From DATARH01 sp050246595 (GTDB lineage: Bacteria > Pseudomonadota > Alphaproteobacteria > ATCC43930 > CGMCC-115725): DNA of 27,315 nt. Made by a program: the position numbers and the translations under genes. The notes beneath the pieces are model-generated. The model did no database searches. It saw nothing but the letters and a program-made list of their open reading frames with translations, and was not told where the DNA came from. Positions 15,850-23,188 of the stretch are shown one piece after another (position 1 is the first letter of the stretch; each line of letters opens with the position of its first letter). The stretch is taken from contig JBFWVT010000066.1 of the NCBI GenBank assembly GCA_050246595.1, positions 1 through 27,315 on the forward strand, written 5' to 3'.

Positions 15850-16100
15850 TTATTGTCCCTGTATCGGCTGTCGCCGGTTCACAATGAGATAGGCAGCGCC
15901 GGCGAGGAGACCCATCACCGGCGGCGCCAGCGCCGTCGCTTCGGTGTTGTTCGCGCCCAACCCGCAGAGAGCGGCGCCGACAAACCCATCGCCATCGGCA
16001 GACTGCCCATCCCCATCAGCGCCGAGGCCGAGCCGGCGTTGCGCGGAAACAGACCGAGCGCCGCCGTCGTCATGCCCGGCATGCGGGGCGTGACGCCGGC
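15850..16100 (-). pseudogene. Multidrug MFS (Bcr/CflA-like) transporter remnant
   Basis: Two frames of the minus strand join into the C-terminal end of a multidrug efflux MFS protein. From about 16096 to 15972 one frame reads TTAALGLFPRNAGSASALMG then MGSLPMAMGLSAPL. After a frame change near 15965-15972 the other frame reads GLGANNTEATALAPPVMGLL then AGAAYLIVNRRQ, ending at 15850. Only the last one or two membrane segments remain of a family normally near 400 aa, and the 5' part is absent. This is a frameshifted and truncated remnant. It stops 9 nt from the GGT gene, tail to tail. Confidence 0.6.
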
Positions 16101-16324
16101 GATCCTGAAACGTCCTCGGCAAGCCGACTTGTCTTCGGGTAGCGCCTGCGCCGCAGAACGACGAGATCAAAATTCAAACTGAGACAGCACCAAGCGGCAA
16201 AAGACGCTGGACGAATGCAACCCGATAATGACGGTTCGGGCTTCTATGTCCGTTAATGAGCGAGTAGCGGCTGCCGGCATCCCCTGCTGGACCGGGTCGA
16301 GCCGGACCGAGTCGAGGAAGAGCG

Positions 16325-17422
16325 ATGCGCGACCTGGAACAGAAAAGCTTCCTGCTGCTGGTGATCGCGGTCACGGTGGCGTTCGTGTGGACTCTGTGGC
16401 CGTTCAGCGGCGCCATTTTGTGGGGCACCGTGCTCGCGATCGTGTTCAGGCCGCTGTACCGCCGCATCCTTCATGCGACCGGGGAGAGGCCGAACATCGC
16501 CGCGCTTCTCTCGCTGACGGTCATTCTGTTTATTGTCGTCCTGCCGGTCGTCGGGCTCGGCACGGCGCTGGTCCGCCAAGCGGTCGCGGTATACCAACGC
16601 ATCGAAATCGGGGAATTTGATCCCGGCCTCTTTTTCAGTCGCATCCCGGAGACATTGCCGGAATGGGCGGCGGGGTTGCTGAATTATTTCGACCTGACGG
16701 ATCTCGGAGCGTTGCAGGAGCGGTTTTCCGCCGTGCTGGCCCAAGGCGGGCAGCTTGTGGCGACCCAGGCGCTCGCGATCGGTCAGAACACGGTCGGTCT
16801 GGTCGTCAGCTTTTTTGTCATGTTGTACCTGCTGTTTTTCCTGCTGCGCGACGGTGACGCGCTGGCCGGACGCATCCGGGATGCGGTGCCGCTGCATATT
16901 GCGCAGCAGCAGGCGCTGTTTCGGCGCTTTACCCTCGTGATCCGCGCCACGGTCAAGGGCAGCATCGTCGTCGCCATCGTCCAGGGCGCGCTGGGCGGGC
17001 TGATCTTCTGGGCGCTGGGCATCCAGGGACCGCTGCTGTGGGGGGCCGTGATGGCGGTTCTGTCGCTGCTGCCGGCGGTCGGGGCTGGGCTGGTCTGGGT
17101 TCCGGTAAGTATTTACCTGCTGGTCACGGGGGCCGTCTGGAAAGGGATCGTCCTGATCGCCTTCGGTGCGCTTGTCATCAGCATGGTCGACAATGTCCTG
17201 CGTCCGATCCTGGTCGGCGGCGAAACCAAAATTCCGGACTATCTCGTGCTGATCGCCACGCTCGGCGGCATCACGATCTTCGGCGTCAACGGGCTGGTGA
17301 TCGGCCCGGTCATCGCCGCGATGTTTCTCGCCGCCTGGGACCTGTTCTCGGAAGAACGGCTGGTGATCGAGTCGGAAGAGCGGCTGCTGGTCGAGAACGA
17401 GCGCGAGCGCTCGATCGGCTGA
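16325..17422 (+). CDS. AI-2E family transporter (TqsA/PerM-like)
   Basis: This 365-aa membrane protein begins MRDLEQKSFLLLVIAVTVAF, with the first two hydrophobic segments close together (about 9-45). A helical soluble stretch (about 90-150) is followed by further segments, including the conserved VDNVLRPILVGGETKIPDYL motif (about 295-314) of the AI-2E/PerM family. The tail is glutamate-rich and charged (SEERLVIESEERLLVENERE). Family members export small solutes (autoinducer-2, Na+/H+ exchange in some); the substrate is unknown. GAGGAAGAGCG precedes the ATG. It is convergent with the next gene, with a hairpin in the gap. A long antisense frame over this gene was rejected. Confidence 0.9.
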   Translation: MRDLEQKSFLLLVIAVTVAFVWTLWPFSGAILWGTVLAIVFRPLYRRILHATGERPNIAALLSLTVILFIVVLPVVGLGTALVRQAVAVYQRIEIGEFDPGLFFSRIPETLPEWAAGLLNYFDLTDLGALQERFSAVLAQGGQLVATQALAIGQNTVGLVVSFFVMLYLLFFLLRDGDALAGRIRDAVPLHIAQQQALFRRFTLVIRATVKGSIVVAIVQGALGGLIFWALGIQGPLLWGAVMAVLSLLPAVGAGLVWVPVSIYLLVTGAVWKGIVLIAFGALVISMVDNVLRPILVGGETKIPDYLVLIATLGGITIFGVNGLVIGPVIAAMFLAAWDLFSEERLVIESEERLLVENERERSIG

Positions 17423-17424
17423 TG

Positions 17425-17446
17425 GAGGCGGCGACGGCGCCGCCTC
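17425..17446. terminator. GC-rich hairpin between convergent genes
   Basis: GAGGCGGCG - ACGG - CGCCGCCTC forms a perfect 9-bp stem with a 4-base loop, directly after the AI-2E stop and before the end of the convergent gene. No T-tract follows on either strand, so it is a possible bidirectional stop or mRNA-protecting hairpin, not a textbook Rho-independent terminator. Confidence 0.45.
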
Positions 17447-17474
17447 GTTCACCGGTCCGTTTCCCGACGCAATC

Positions 17475-18740
17475 CTACTCCGCCGCCATCGCGCCGGCGT
17501 GGAACGGGGCCGGGGCAGCGCGCTCGCTGCGGCCCATCGGCGCGGGCCACCATTTGTCCTCCCATTCGGAGAATAGCGGCCGCAGCTTTGGCAATACCTG
17601 CTCAGCAAACAGCTTTGTGTTGTACTTCGCCAGCTCCTTGCCCATGCTGCCGAATTGCAGCAGCAGCATCAGATGGCCGACATTGAGCGTCGTCGCGACA
17701 TTGGTCAGCTGTTCGACGATTTCGTCCGGCGAGCCGATGATGACATAGCCGCGCTCGACGATGTCCTCCATCCGGGTTGTCGCGCGCGCCGCCTGACGCG
17801 CCTGAAGGCTCGCGGCGCGGCCGACCTGACCCTGGATGCCGGCGCGCTGCGTCGCCTCGGTGATATAGCCCGGCGGCATCGCCCATTTCGGATCGACGCG
17901 CAGACAGCGCCCGTAGAAATACTCGGCCGGCTCGCGGTACAGCTCCATCGCCTGCTCGCGGCTCTCGGCGACCCCGACGAATTGCAGAAACCCGGCGCGG
18001 TACGGGTTCATATCCTTGCCGAGCCGCTTCATCTCCTCCCAGAAGCCGCTCATCGTCGCCTGGCCTTCCTTGAAGCCGAAATAGGACAGGTAGGCGTAGA
18101 CGTAATCCATCTTGGCGCACCACTGCCACGTCTCGACCGAGCCGCCTCCCGGTATCCAGACCGGCGGGTGCGGCTGCTGCACCGGACGCGGCCAGATATT
18201 CACATAGCGCTGCTGGTTGAAGCGGCCGTTGAACGCGAACGTGTCCTGCTCCTGCCAGGCGCGCATCACCAGATCGTGCGCCTCAAGATAGCGCTCGCGC
18301 AGCATCGACGGGTTCTGGCCATAGGCGAAACACGTGTCCATCGGCGTGCCGACCGGGAAACCGGCGATCAGTCTGCCTCCGGAGATCACGTCGATCATCG
18401 CGAACTCTTCCGCCACGCGAGTCGGCGGGTTGTACAGCGCCAGCGAATTGCCCATGACGCAGATCGCGGTATCGGTCGTGCGCCGCGCCAATGACGAGGC
18501 GATCAGGTTCGGCGAGGGCATCAGCCCGTAACCGTTCGAGTGATGCTCGTTGACGCAGACCGCGTCAAAACCGCATTCGGCAGCGTATTCGAGCTCGTCC
18601 ATAAAGTCGTTGTACATATGATGTGCGCGGAGCGGGTCGAACAGCGAGGAATGGATATCGACCCACACCGACGGATGCTTTTCGCGGAAATCGTCGGGCA
18701 ATTCCGTGTACGGCATCAGATGGAACCACATCAGCTTCAT
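17475..18740 (-). CDS. LLM class (luciferase-like) flavin-dependent oxidoreductase
   Basis: This 421-aa protein begins MKLMWFHLMPYTELPDDF, with the luciferase-like barrel pattern: CGFDAVCVNEHHSNGYGL (about 53-70), RVAEEFAMIDVISGGRLIAG (about 105-124) and a C-terminal GSPDEIVEQLTNVATTLNVG segment typical of the family. It is about 65 residues longer than the enzyme at 295-1359 and belongs to a different branch (alkanal monooxygenase-like). The family oxidises substrates with reduced flavin and O2. GGAGG lies upstream of the chosen start at 18740; the earlier ATG at 18776 adds residues with no family similarity. No flavin reductase is nearby. It is transcribed towards the AI-2E gene. Confidence 0.92.
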   Translation of the reverse strand: MKLMWFHLMPYTELPDDFREKHPSVWVDIHSSLFDPLRAHHMYNDFMDELEYAAECGFDAVCVNEHHSNGYGLMPSPNLIASSLARRTTDTAICVMGNSLALYNPPTRVAEEFAMIDVISGGRLIAGFPVGTPMDTCFAYGQNPSMLRERYLEAHDLVMRAWQEQDTFAFNGRFNQQRYVNIWPRPVQQPHPPVWIPGGGSVETWQWCAKMDYVYAYLSYFGFKEGQATMSGFWEEMKRLGKDMNPYRAGFLQFVGVAESREQAMELYREPAEYFYGRCLRVDPKWAMPPGYITEATQRAGIQGQVGRAASLQARQAARATTRMEDIVERGYVIIGSPDEIVEQLTNVATTLNVGHLMLLLQFGSMGKELAKYNTKLFAEQVLPKLRPLFSEWEDKWWPAPMGRSERAAPAPFHAGAMAAE

Positions 18741-18879
18741 GGCGCGTCCTCCGAACGGCGGCAGATCGTGCGGCAAACGTGACCCCCCGGCGGGGCCGCG
18801 TCAACCGGGCAGTATGTCAGCGGGGCAGACGGGGGCGCCGCGAACCGCTATGATGCGGCGCCGGACGATATGCCAGTGG

Positions 18880-18956
18880 GGGCCCGTAGTTCAGCTGGTT
18901 AGAACGCGCCGCTCATAACGGCGTTGTCGCAGGTTCGAGTCCTGCCGGGCCTACCA
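18880..18956 (+). tRNA. tRNA with CAU anticodon (Ile2 or elongator Met)
   Basis: The 77-nt cloverleaf folds fully. The acceptor GGGCCCG pairs with CGGGCCT (a G-U closing pair), the D stem is GTTC/GAAC, the anticodon stem is CGCCG/CGGCG with loop CTCATAA, and the T stem is GCAGG/CCTGC with TTCGAGT. CCA is encoded at 18954-18956. The anticodon CAU leaves two choices. The C4-G69 and C5-G68 pairs in the acceptor stem fit tRNA-Ile2, which TilS converts to lysidine, better than elongator tRNA-Met. It lacks initiator features (no C1-A72 mismatch, no GGG/CCC anticodon stem). Immediately downstream lies the restriction locus, typical of tRNA-linked islands. Confidence 0.93.
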
Positions 18957-19040
18957 GCCTTTTCAGGAGGTTACGTGATTAGGCTGATGCGGAGGCGACG
19001 CTCATGAGTGCTGTGTAAGTGCAAGCCGTCTCGTGGCAAT

Positions 19041-22000
19041 TCAAGCGGGCCGAAAACCTCCCGCGAGGAACTCCGCCTGGCGGATCACCAAGTCAACGGC
19101 TGCCCTTTGCAGGTCAGGCGGATATCCGTATCGAGCCAGCAGCTTGCGCACTTCGATGCGCATCTTCGCGCGCACGCTTTCCTTCTTCGTCCAGTCGATC
19201 GTGGCCGAGCCGTGGATCGTGCGGACCAGCATTTGCGCCAGGAGCCGCAACTGTTCGTGGGCCATCAGGTCGCGGGCCGAGCCGTTCTCCGCCAGCGCGT
19301 CGTAGAAGGCAAGTTCCTCGGTAGACAGCCCCAGCTCGGCGCCCCTGGCCGCTTCGGTGCTTATGTCCATGGCAAGCGCAATCAATTCCTCGATCACCTG
19401 AACGCTGTCCACAGCGCGATTGTGGTAACGGCGAAGCGCGTCATCCAGCCTTTCGCTCAGCTTCCGTGACAAGACGATATTGGTCCGTTCGCGGGCTTTG
19501 ATCTCCCCCGCAAGCAGGCGGCGCAGCGTTTCCACCGCCAAGTTCTTCTCCTCGGTCCGGCCGATCTCCACCAGAAATTCTTCCGACAGGATCGACAGAT
19601 CGGGTTGGTCGAGACCGGCAACCTTGAATACGTCGAGAATGCCGTCCGCCATGACCGCACGCGACAGCAATTGGCGCAGCTTTTGCTCGACCGCTGTTCG
19701 CCCGTGCCCGCTGCTCGACGTGTATTTGATCAAATTGGCGCGCAGCACGGCAATTAACGCGATCTCGTCATGGCGGGCAGCAACTCGTTCGTCGCCGGCC
19801 GTCAGCGCATAGGCGGTTTCAAGTTCGGTCGCGGTCTTCACGAAATCGTCGCGGCGCCCAGCCGCCAACAGCGCTTCAAGGCAGTGCTTCAACACGGTCA
19901 AACGCCCGGCAGGATCGGCATCGAAAAATTCGCGCCATGGCGCCTCGCCCAACAAAGCTTCGGCGCTTTCCAGCCGCATCAGCGTTTGCCGAACTGCTTC
20001 ATCCGAATCGAGGTGGATCTGATCGCGGTCGCGCGCGCTGTACTGCGCCAGCGCCTCGCGCAGCTCCGCCCCGATGCCGAGGTAATCGACAACCAGACCG
20101 CCCGGTTTGTCGCCCCATACGCGGTTGACGCGCGCGATGGCCTGCATCAGCCCATGCCCGCGCATCGGCTTGTCGATGTAGAGCGTATGCAGCGATGGCG
20201 CATCGAACCCGGTCAGCCACATATCGCGCACGATCACCAAGTCGAAGCCGGAATTCGGGTTCTTGAACCGCTCGGCGATGGTCTCACGGCGCCGCTTGGG
20301 GCGGAGGTGCGGCTGCAACAATGGTGGGTCCGCGTTGCCGTTCCCGGTAATGACGACCTTCAGAAGACCCGCAGCATCGTCTTGCGGATCGGCGCTCACC
20401 CATTCCGGGCGCAAGGCCGCGATTTGATTGTACAGCTCGACCGCGACCTTGCGGCTGATCGCGACGATCATTCCCTTGCCGCCGGCCATCGCCTCGCGGC
20501 GTCGTTCGAAATGCTCGACGATATCGGCCGCGATCTGCGCAACCCGGTCCGGTGCGCCGACGACTTCCTCGAACCGGCTGAGCTTGCCCTTGCTGCGCTC
20601 GATCGCAACCTCGTCGCCTTCCGTTACCTCTTCAGCCAGCGCGTCCATCTGCTCGCGCTCCTCGGCCGAGAGGCGCAGATGCAGCTTGATTAGCCGGGCC
20701 GTGTAGTAGATCGGCACCGTCGCCCTGTCGGCGACGGACTGGCTCATATCGTAGGTGTCGATGACATCGCCGAACACCGCTTCCGTGCTGCGGTCGCGCA
20801 ACTCGATCGGCGTTCCGGTAAAACCAACAAAGGTCGCGTTTGGTAAGGCTTGACGCAGATAGGCGGCAAACCCGATCCGCTCCCGCACCGCATCATCGCC
20901 GGCCACAAACCGCTTGCGAAGCCCGTATTGCGTCCGGTGCGCTTCGTCGGCGATGACGACGACATTGCCGCGGTCGGTCAGCAGCCTGTGCCCGCCATCC
21001 TCGCCGCGGAATTTCTGGATCGAGGTAAAGATCAGCCCGCCGATATCGACCTGGAGCAGGCGGCGCATTTCCTCCGCGCTCCCCGCCTGCTTCGGGATCA
21101 TGCGCAGCGCCGAAGCATGCGCGCAGAATGTCCCGAACAACTGGTCGTCGAGATCGTTGCGGTCGGTCTCGATAACGATCGTCGGGTTTCTGAGCGCCCG
21201 AGCGAGCTGGAGCTGCCGCGCGAAAAACAGCATCGTCAGCGACTTGCCCGATCCCTGCGTGTGCCAGACCACCCCGCCTTTGCGGCCGCCCGCGGCGCCC
21301 GCAGCGTGCACCGTCGAGGCCAGCGCTTTCCGCACCGCGTGAAACTGGTGATAGCCGGCGAGCTTTTTCGATTTGACCGCGCCGTCTTCGATTTCAAAGG
21401 CGATGTAATCGACGATCAGATCGAGAAAACGCTCCGGGGCGAAGACGCCGCGGATCAGCACCTCAAGCTCCGGCCGGCCCTTGTCCTCCGCTGTCTCGCC
21501 GTCGATCGTGCGCCACGGACCGAACCGGTCGAGGCCGGCCGTCAGCGAGCCGATGCGCGCCTCGATGCCGTCGCCGATCACCAGTACCTGATTGACGCGC
21601 ATCAGCTCCGGCGCCTTGGTCTTGTAGTTCTGGAGCTGCGTCCAGGCGCGTTCGAGCGTCGCCCGCGCATCGGCCGGGTTTTTCAGTTCCAGGACCGCCA
21701 GCGGCAGCCCGTTGACAAACGCGACGATATCGGCGCGGATCGTCTCGCGCTCGCCCCGGACGATAAACTGGTTGGCGGCCAGCAGCCGGTTCGCCCGCGG
21801 GTTGGCGCGGTCGAGCAGCCGCAGCGCGACCGTGCGCCTCTCGCCTTTTTCGGCGATCTCGACCGGAATCCCGGAGGCCAATAGCGGGTGAAAGGCGCGG
21901 TTGTTTTCGAGCAAATCCTGGCTCGGCGCCGTCAGCACCGCGCGGATCGCCGCGTCGATCATCGCCGGCGTCGCGTCCGGATTGAGCGTCGCGAGCGCGC

Positions 22001-22190
22001 CGCGCAGTTCCGGCTCCAGCACCGCCTGCCGGTAATCGGTGCGCGCGCCGCTCGGGCCGCCGGGCGCCAGATAATCGCCGGGCAGCGTGCGCCAGCCCAG
22101 CGCCTCGAACCACCCCAGCGCCGCCTGTTCGACCGCCTCCTCGCGCAGGCCGGAGGGCCGGATTTCGGGGATCGTATAGGGTTCGGTCAC
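19041..22190 (-). CDS. hsdR: Type I restriction endonuclease, R subunit (HsdR)
   Basis: This 1049-aa protein has the full HsdR layout. An N-terminal nuclease domain of the PD-(D/E)xK type shows D154 and E168-x-K170 (GLPLAVLELKNPA). A RecA-like translocase follows, with Walker A HTQGSGKS (310-317), a DEAH box at 415-418 (IADEAHRTQYG), and later motifs including FVGFTGTPIELRD and SLHTLYIDKPMRGHGLMQAI (motif VI region with QAIARVNR). A helical C-terminal region completes it. The subunit cleaves DNA at a distance after ATP-driven translocation when bound to HsdM/HsdS at an unmethylated site. It looks intact. It lies nearest the tRNA and is the last gene of the locus, downstream of a DUF2442 gene. 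Confidence 0.96.
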   Translation of the reverse strand: MTEPYTIPEIRPSGLREEAVEQAALGWFEALGWRTLPGDYLAPGGPSGARTDYRQAVLEPELRGALATLNPDATPAMIDAAIRAVLTAPSQDLLENNRAFHPLLASGIPVEIAEKGERRTVALRLLDRANPRANRLLAANQFIVRGERETIRADIVAFVNGLPLAVLELKNPADARATLERAWTQLQNYKTKAPELMRVNQVLVIGDGIEARIGSLTAGLDRFGPWRTIDGETAEDKGRPELEVLIRGVFAPERFLDLIVDYIAFEIEDGAVKSKKLAGYHQFHAVRKALASTVHAAGAAGGRKGGVVWHTQGSGKSLTMLFFARQLQLARALRNPTIVIETDRNDLDDQLFGTFCAHASALRMIPKQAGSAEEMRRLLQVDIGGLIFTSIQKFRGEDGGHRLLTDRGNVVVIADEAHRTQYGLRKRFVAGDDAVRERIGFAAYLRQALPNATFVGFTGTPIELRDRSTEAVFGDVIDTYDMSQSVADRATVPIYYTARLIKLHLRLSAEEREQMDALAEEVTEGDEVAIERSKGKLSRFEEVVGAPDRVAQIAADIVEHFERRREAMAGGKGMIVAISRKVAVELYNQIAALRPEWVSADPQDDAAGLLKVVITGNGNADPPLLQPHLRPKRRRETIAERFKNPNSGFDLVIVRDMWLTGFDAPSLHTLYIDKPMRGHGLMQAIARVNRVWGDKPGGLVVDYLGIGAELREALAQYSARDRDQIHLDSDEAVRQTLMRLESAEALLGEAPWREFFDADPAGRLTVLKHCLEALLAAGRRDDFVKTATELETAYALTAGDERVAARHDEIALIAVLRANLIKYTSSSGHGRTAVEQKLRQLLSRAVMADGILDVFKVAGLDQPDLSILSEEFLVEIGRTEEKNLAVETLRRLLAGEIKARERTNIVLSRKLSERLDDALRRYHNRAVDSVQVIEELIALAMDISTEAARGAELGLSTEELAFYDALAENGSARDLMAHEQLRLLAQMLVRTIHGSATIDWTKKESVRAKMRIEVRKLLARYGYPPDLQRAAVDLVIRQAEFLAGGFRPA

Positions 22191-22220
22191 GGCGATCGGT
22201 ACTCATACGCAAAACTCGCC

Positions 22221-22309
22221 GTCATGGCCGGGCTTGACCCGGCCATCTGCGCGCCGTTTGGAACGCCGTACCGGTCTTCGTGGATGCCCGGATCAAGTCC
22301 GGGCATGAC
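22221..22309. repeat. Two-hairpin dispersed repeat (GTCATG...CATGAC)
   Basis: This 89-bp element is bounded by inverted ends GTCATG (22221-22226) and CATGAC (22304-22309). Inside are two perfect hairpins, ATGGCCGGG-CTTGA-CCCGGCCAT (22224-22246) and ATGCCCGGA-TCAAG-TCCGGGCAT (22284-22306). Translated, it gives the familiar MPGLDPGIH...SSPAMT pattern of intergenic repeats in Rhizobiales and relatives. It provides the last codons and stop of the DUF2442 frame. Its mobility mechanism is not known from this sequence. Confidence 0.75.
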
Positions 22310-22632
22310 GACCTTGGCTGAATGCTTGCGCTCAAACCCAGACCCCTCCAGCCGGCGCGCCGCGCCGGATCGGTCCGACCCGGCAGCGCCTTGCCGGTCA
22401 AATGGTGGCGCAGGACATCCGGGCAGAGATCGGCGCCGTTCGGCCAGACGATCGTTCCCGCGTCGGGATCGACGCGAAGCTGCGCGAGATAGGCCGGGTC
22501 GCGCAACGGCGTGAAGACCTCGGTGAAGGTCAGCAGCGGCGCGAGGTCGATCTCCCCCTCGACCCCGTCGTCGTAGCGCAGATAGAGGCGATGGCCTCCG
22601 AGAGGCCGCGCCTCGACGATATCGTTCGGCAT
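22222..22632 (-). CDS. DUF2442 domain protein with repeat-encoded tail
   Basis: The 136-aa frame begins MPNDIVEARPLGGHRLYLRY and continues DGVEGEIDLAPLLTFTEVFT ... TIVWPNGADLCPDVLR, which is the DUF2442 domain (about residues 1-75). Members are usually about 80-100 aa and often sit beside a DUF4160 gene; none is present here. The remainder is not domain-like, and residues from about 108 on are encoded by a dispersed hairpin repeat (22221-22309), whose terminal GTCATG supplies the stop. The native C-terminus may have been lost or extended. GTGAGG lies upstream of the start. It is between hsdS and hsdR on the same strand. It may be a small regulator or antitoxin-like protein; the function is not established. 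Confidence 0.75.
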   Translation of the reverse strand: MPNDIVEARPLGGHRLYLRYDDGVEGEIDLAPLLTFTEVFTPLRDPAYLAQLRVDPDAGTIVWPNGADLCPDVLRHHLTGKALPGRTDPARRAGWRGLGLSASIQPRSSCPDLIRASTKTGTAFQTARRWPGQARP

Positions 22633-22729
22633 GCCTCACTTTCTAACACGCATTACTCAAAAGGCGCGATCGGCTTCAGCGGCATGTGCCGCCTGCCAAG
22701 TTTCACGCCTCGCGCAGCTCCTCGCGATA

Positions 22730-22903
22730 CAGCGCCGCCCGTTCGACAACAAGCCCGCGCACCCGCGGCGACAGATCGCCGGCAATGACGGAGAGGAAAA
22801 TTGAAGCAGCAGGGTGCAGCGCCACCCGTTCGACAACAAGCCCGCGCATCCGCGGCGACAGATCGCCGGTAATGACGGAGAGGAAAATTAAGCAGTAGCT
22901 TGC
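22730..22903. repeat. Tandem duplication, period 87 bp, two copies
   Basis: Copy 1 starts at 22730 and copy 2 at 22817. Over about 80 bases from CAGCGCC(G/A)CCCGTTCGAC to GAGGAAAATT the two agree except for about four substitutions and a one-base gap. Only two copies are seen, and there are no spacers, so it is not a CRISPR. The unit reads like a dispersed intergenic repeat (LSV-IAGDLSPR-RGLVVER in translation). Confidence 0.8.
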
Positions 22904-22939
22904 GGCCCTTGTCACGGCAGCGGGTATTCTCCAACCGCA

Positions 22940-23026
22940 GTCCCGGCGAAAGCCGGGACCCATTTTTCTGCTTTCCGAGCGGCTGATCGGTGGACCCCGG
23001 CTTTCCCCACGGATCAAGTCCGTGGG
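22940..23026. repeat. Pair of intergenic hairpins
   Basis: GTCCCGGC-GAAA-GCCGGGAC (22940-22959) is a perfect 8-bp stem with a GAAA tetraloop. CCCACGGA-TCAAG-TCCGTGGG (23006-23026) is a second perfect 8-bp stem. The TCAAG loop is the same as in the repeat at 22284-22306, which suggests a related element. Either could affect mRNA stability between hsdS and the genes downstream. Confidence 0.6.
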
Positions 23027-23188
23027 CTGAAGGCCCACGGGGATGCGATTTTGAGTTCGCGAAGTGTCGGCCTGTCCGACAGGCCGCTGGAATTGCGGAA
23101 TTCATTTCGGGTCACGCTCTGAGGAGCCGAAGGCGCCGTGTCGAAGAGCGGCTGATCCAGACGATTAGGACGCTACCCGGTTCCGGCA

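Larger units (their letters stand above)
22633..23188. other. Repeat-rich non-coding gap between hsdS and DUF2442 gene
   Basis: No credible gene occupies these 556 bases. They hold an 87-bp tandem duplication (22730-22903) and two hairpins (22940-22959 and 23006-23026). Open frames through the repeats mirror each other because of the duplication, and are not family-like. hsdR and the DUF2442 gene may need their own promoter here. Confidence 0.65.

Noticed and set aside
16253..17608. 451-aa minus-strand open frame
   Set aside because: Antisense to the AI-2E transporter; highly charged D/Q/R composition mirrors hydrophobic codons on the other strand.
18957..19040. Attachment-site (att) duplicate of the tRNA 3' end
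   Set aside because: I looked for a second copy of the T-arm/CCA sequence within the window and did not see one; no integrase gene is present either.
22730..22903. Possible CRISPR-like repeat
   Set aside because: Only two adjacent long copies with no spacers and no cas genes in the window.
22653..23105. 150-aa minus-strand open frame between hsdS and DUF2442
   Set aside because: It consists of translated repeats (the 87-bp duplication gives a repeated peptide) and has no family similarity.
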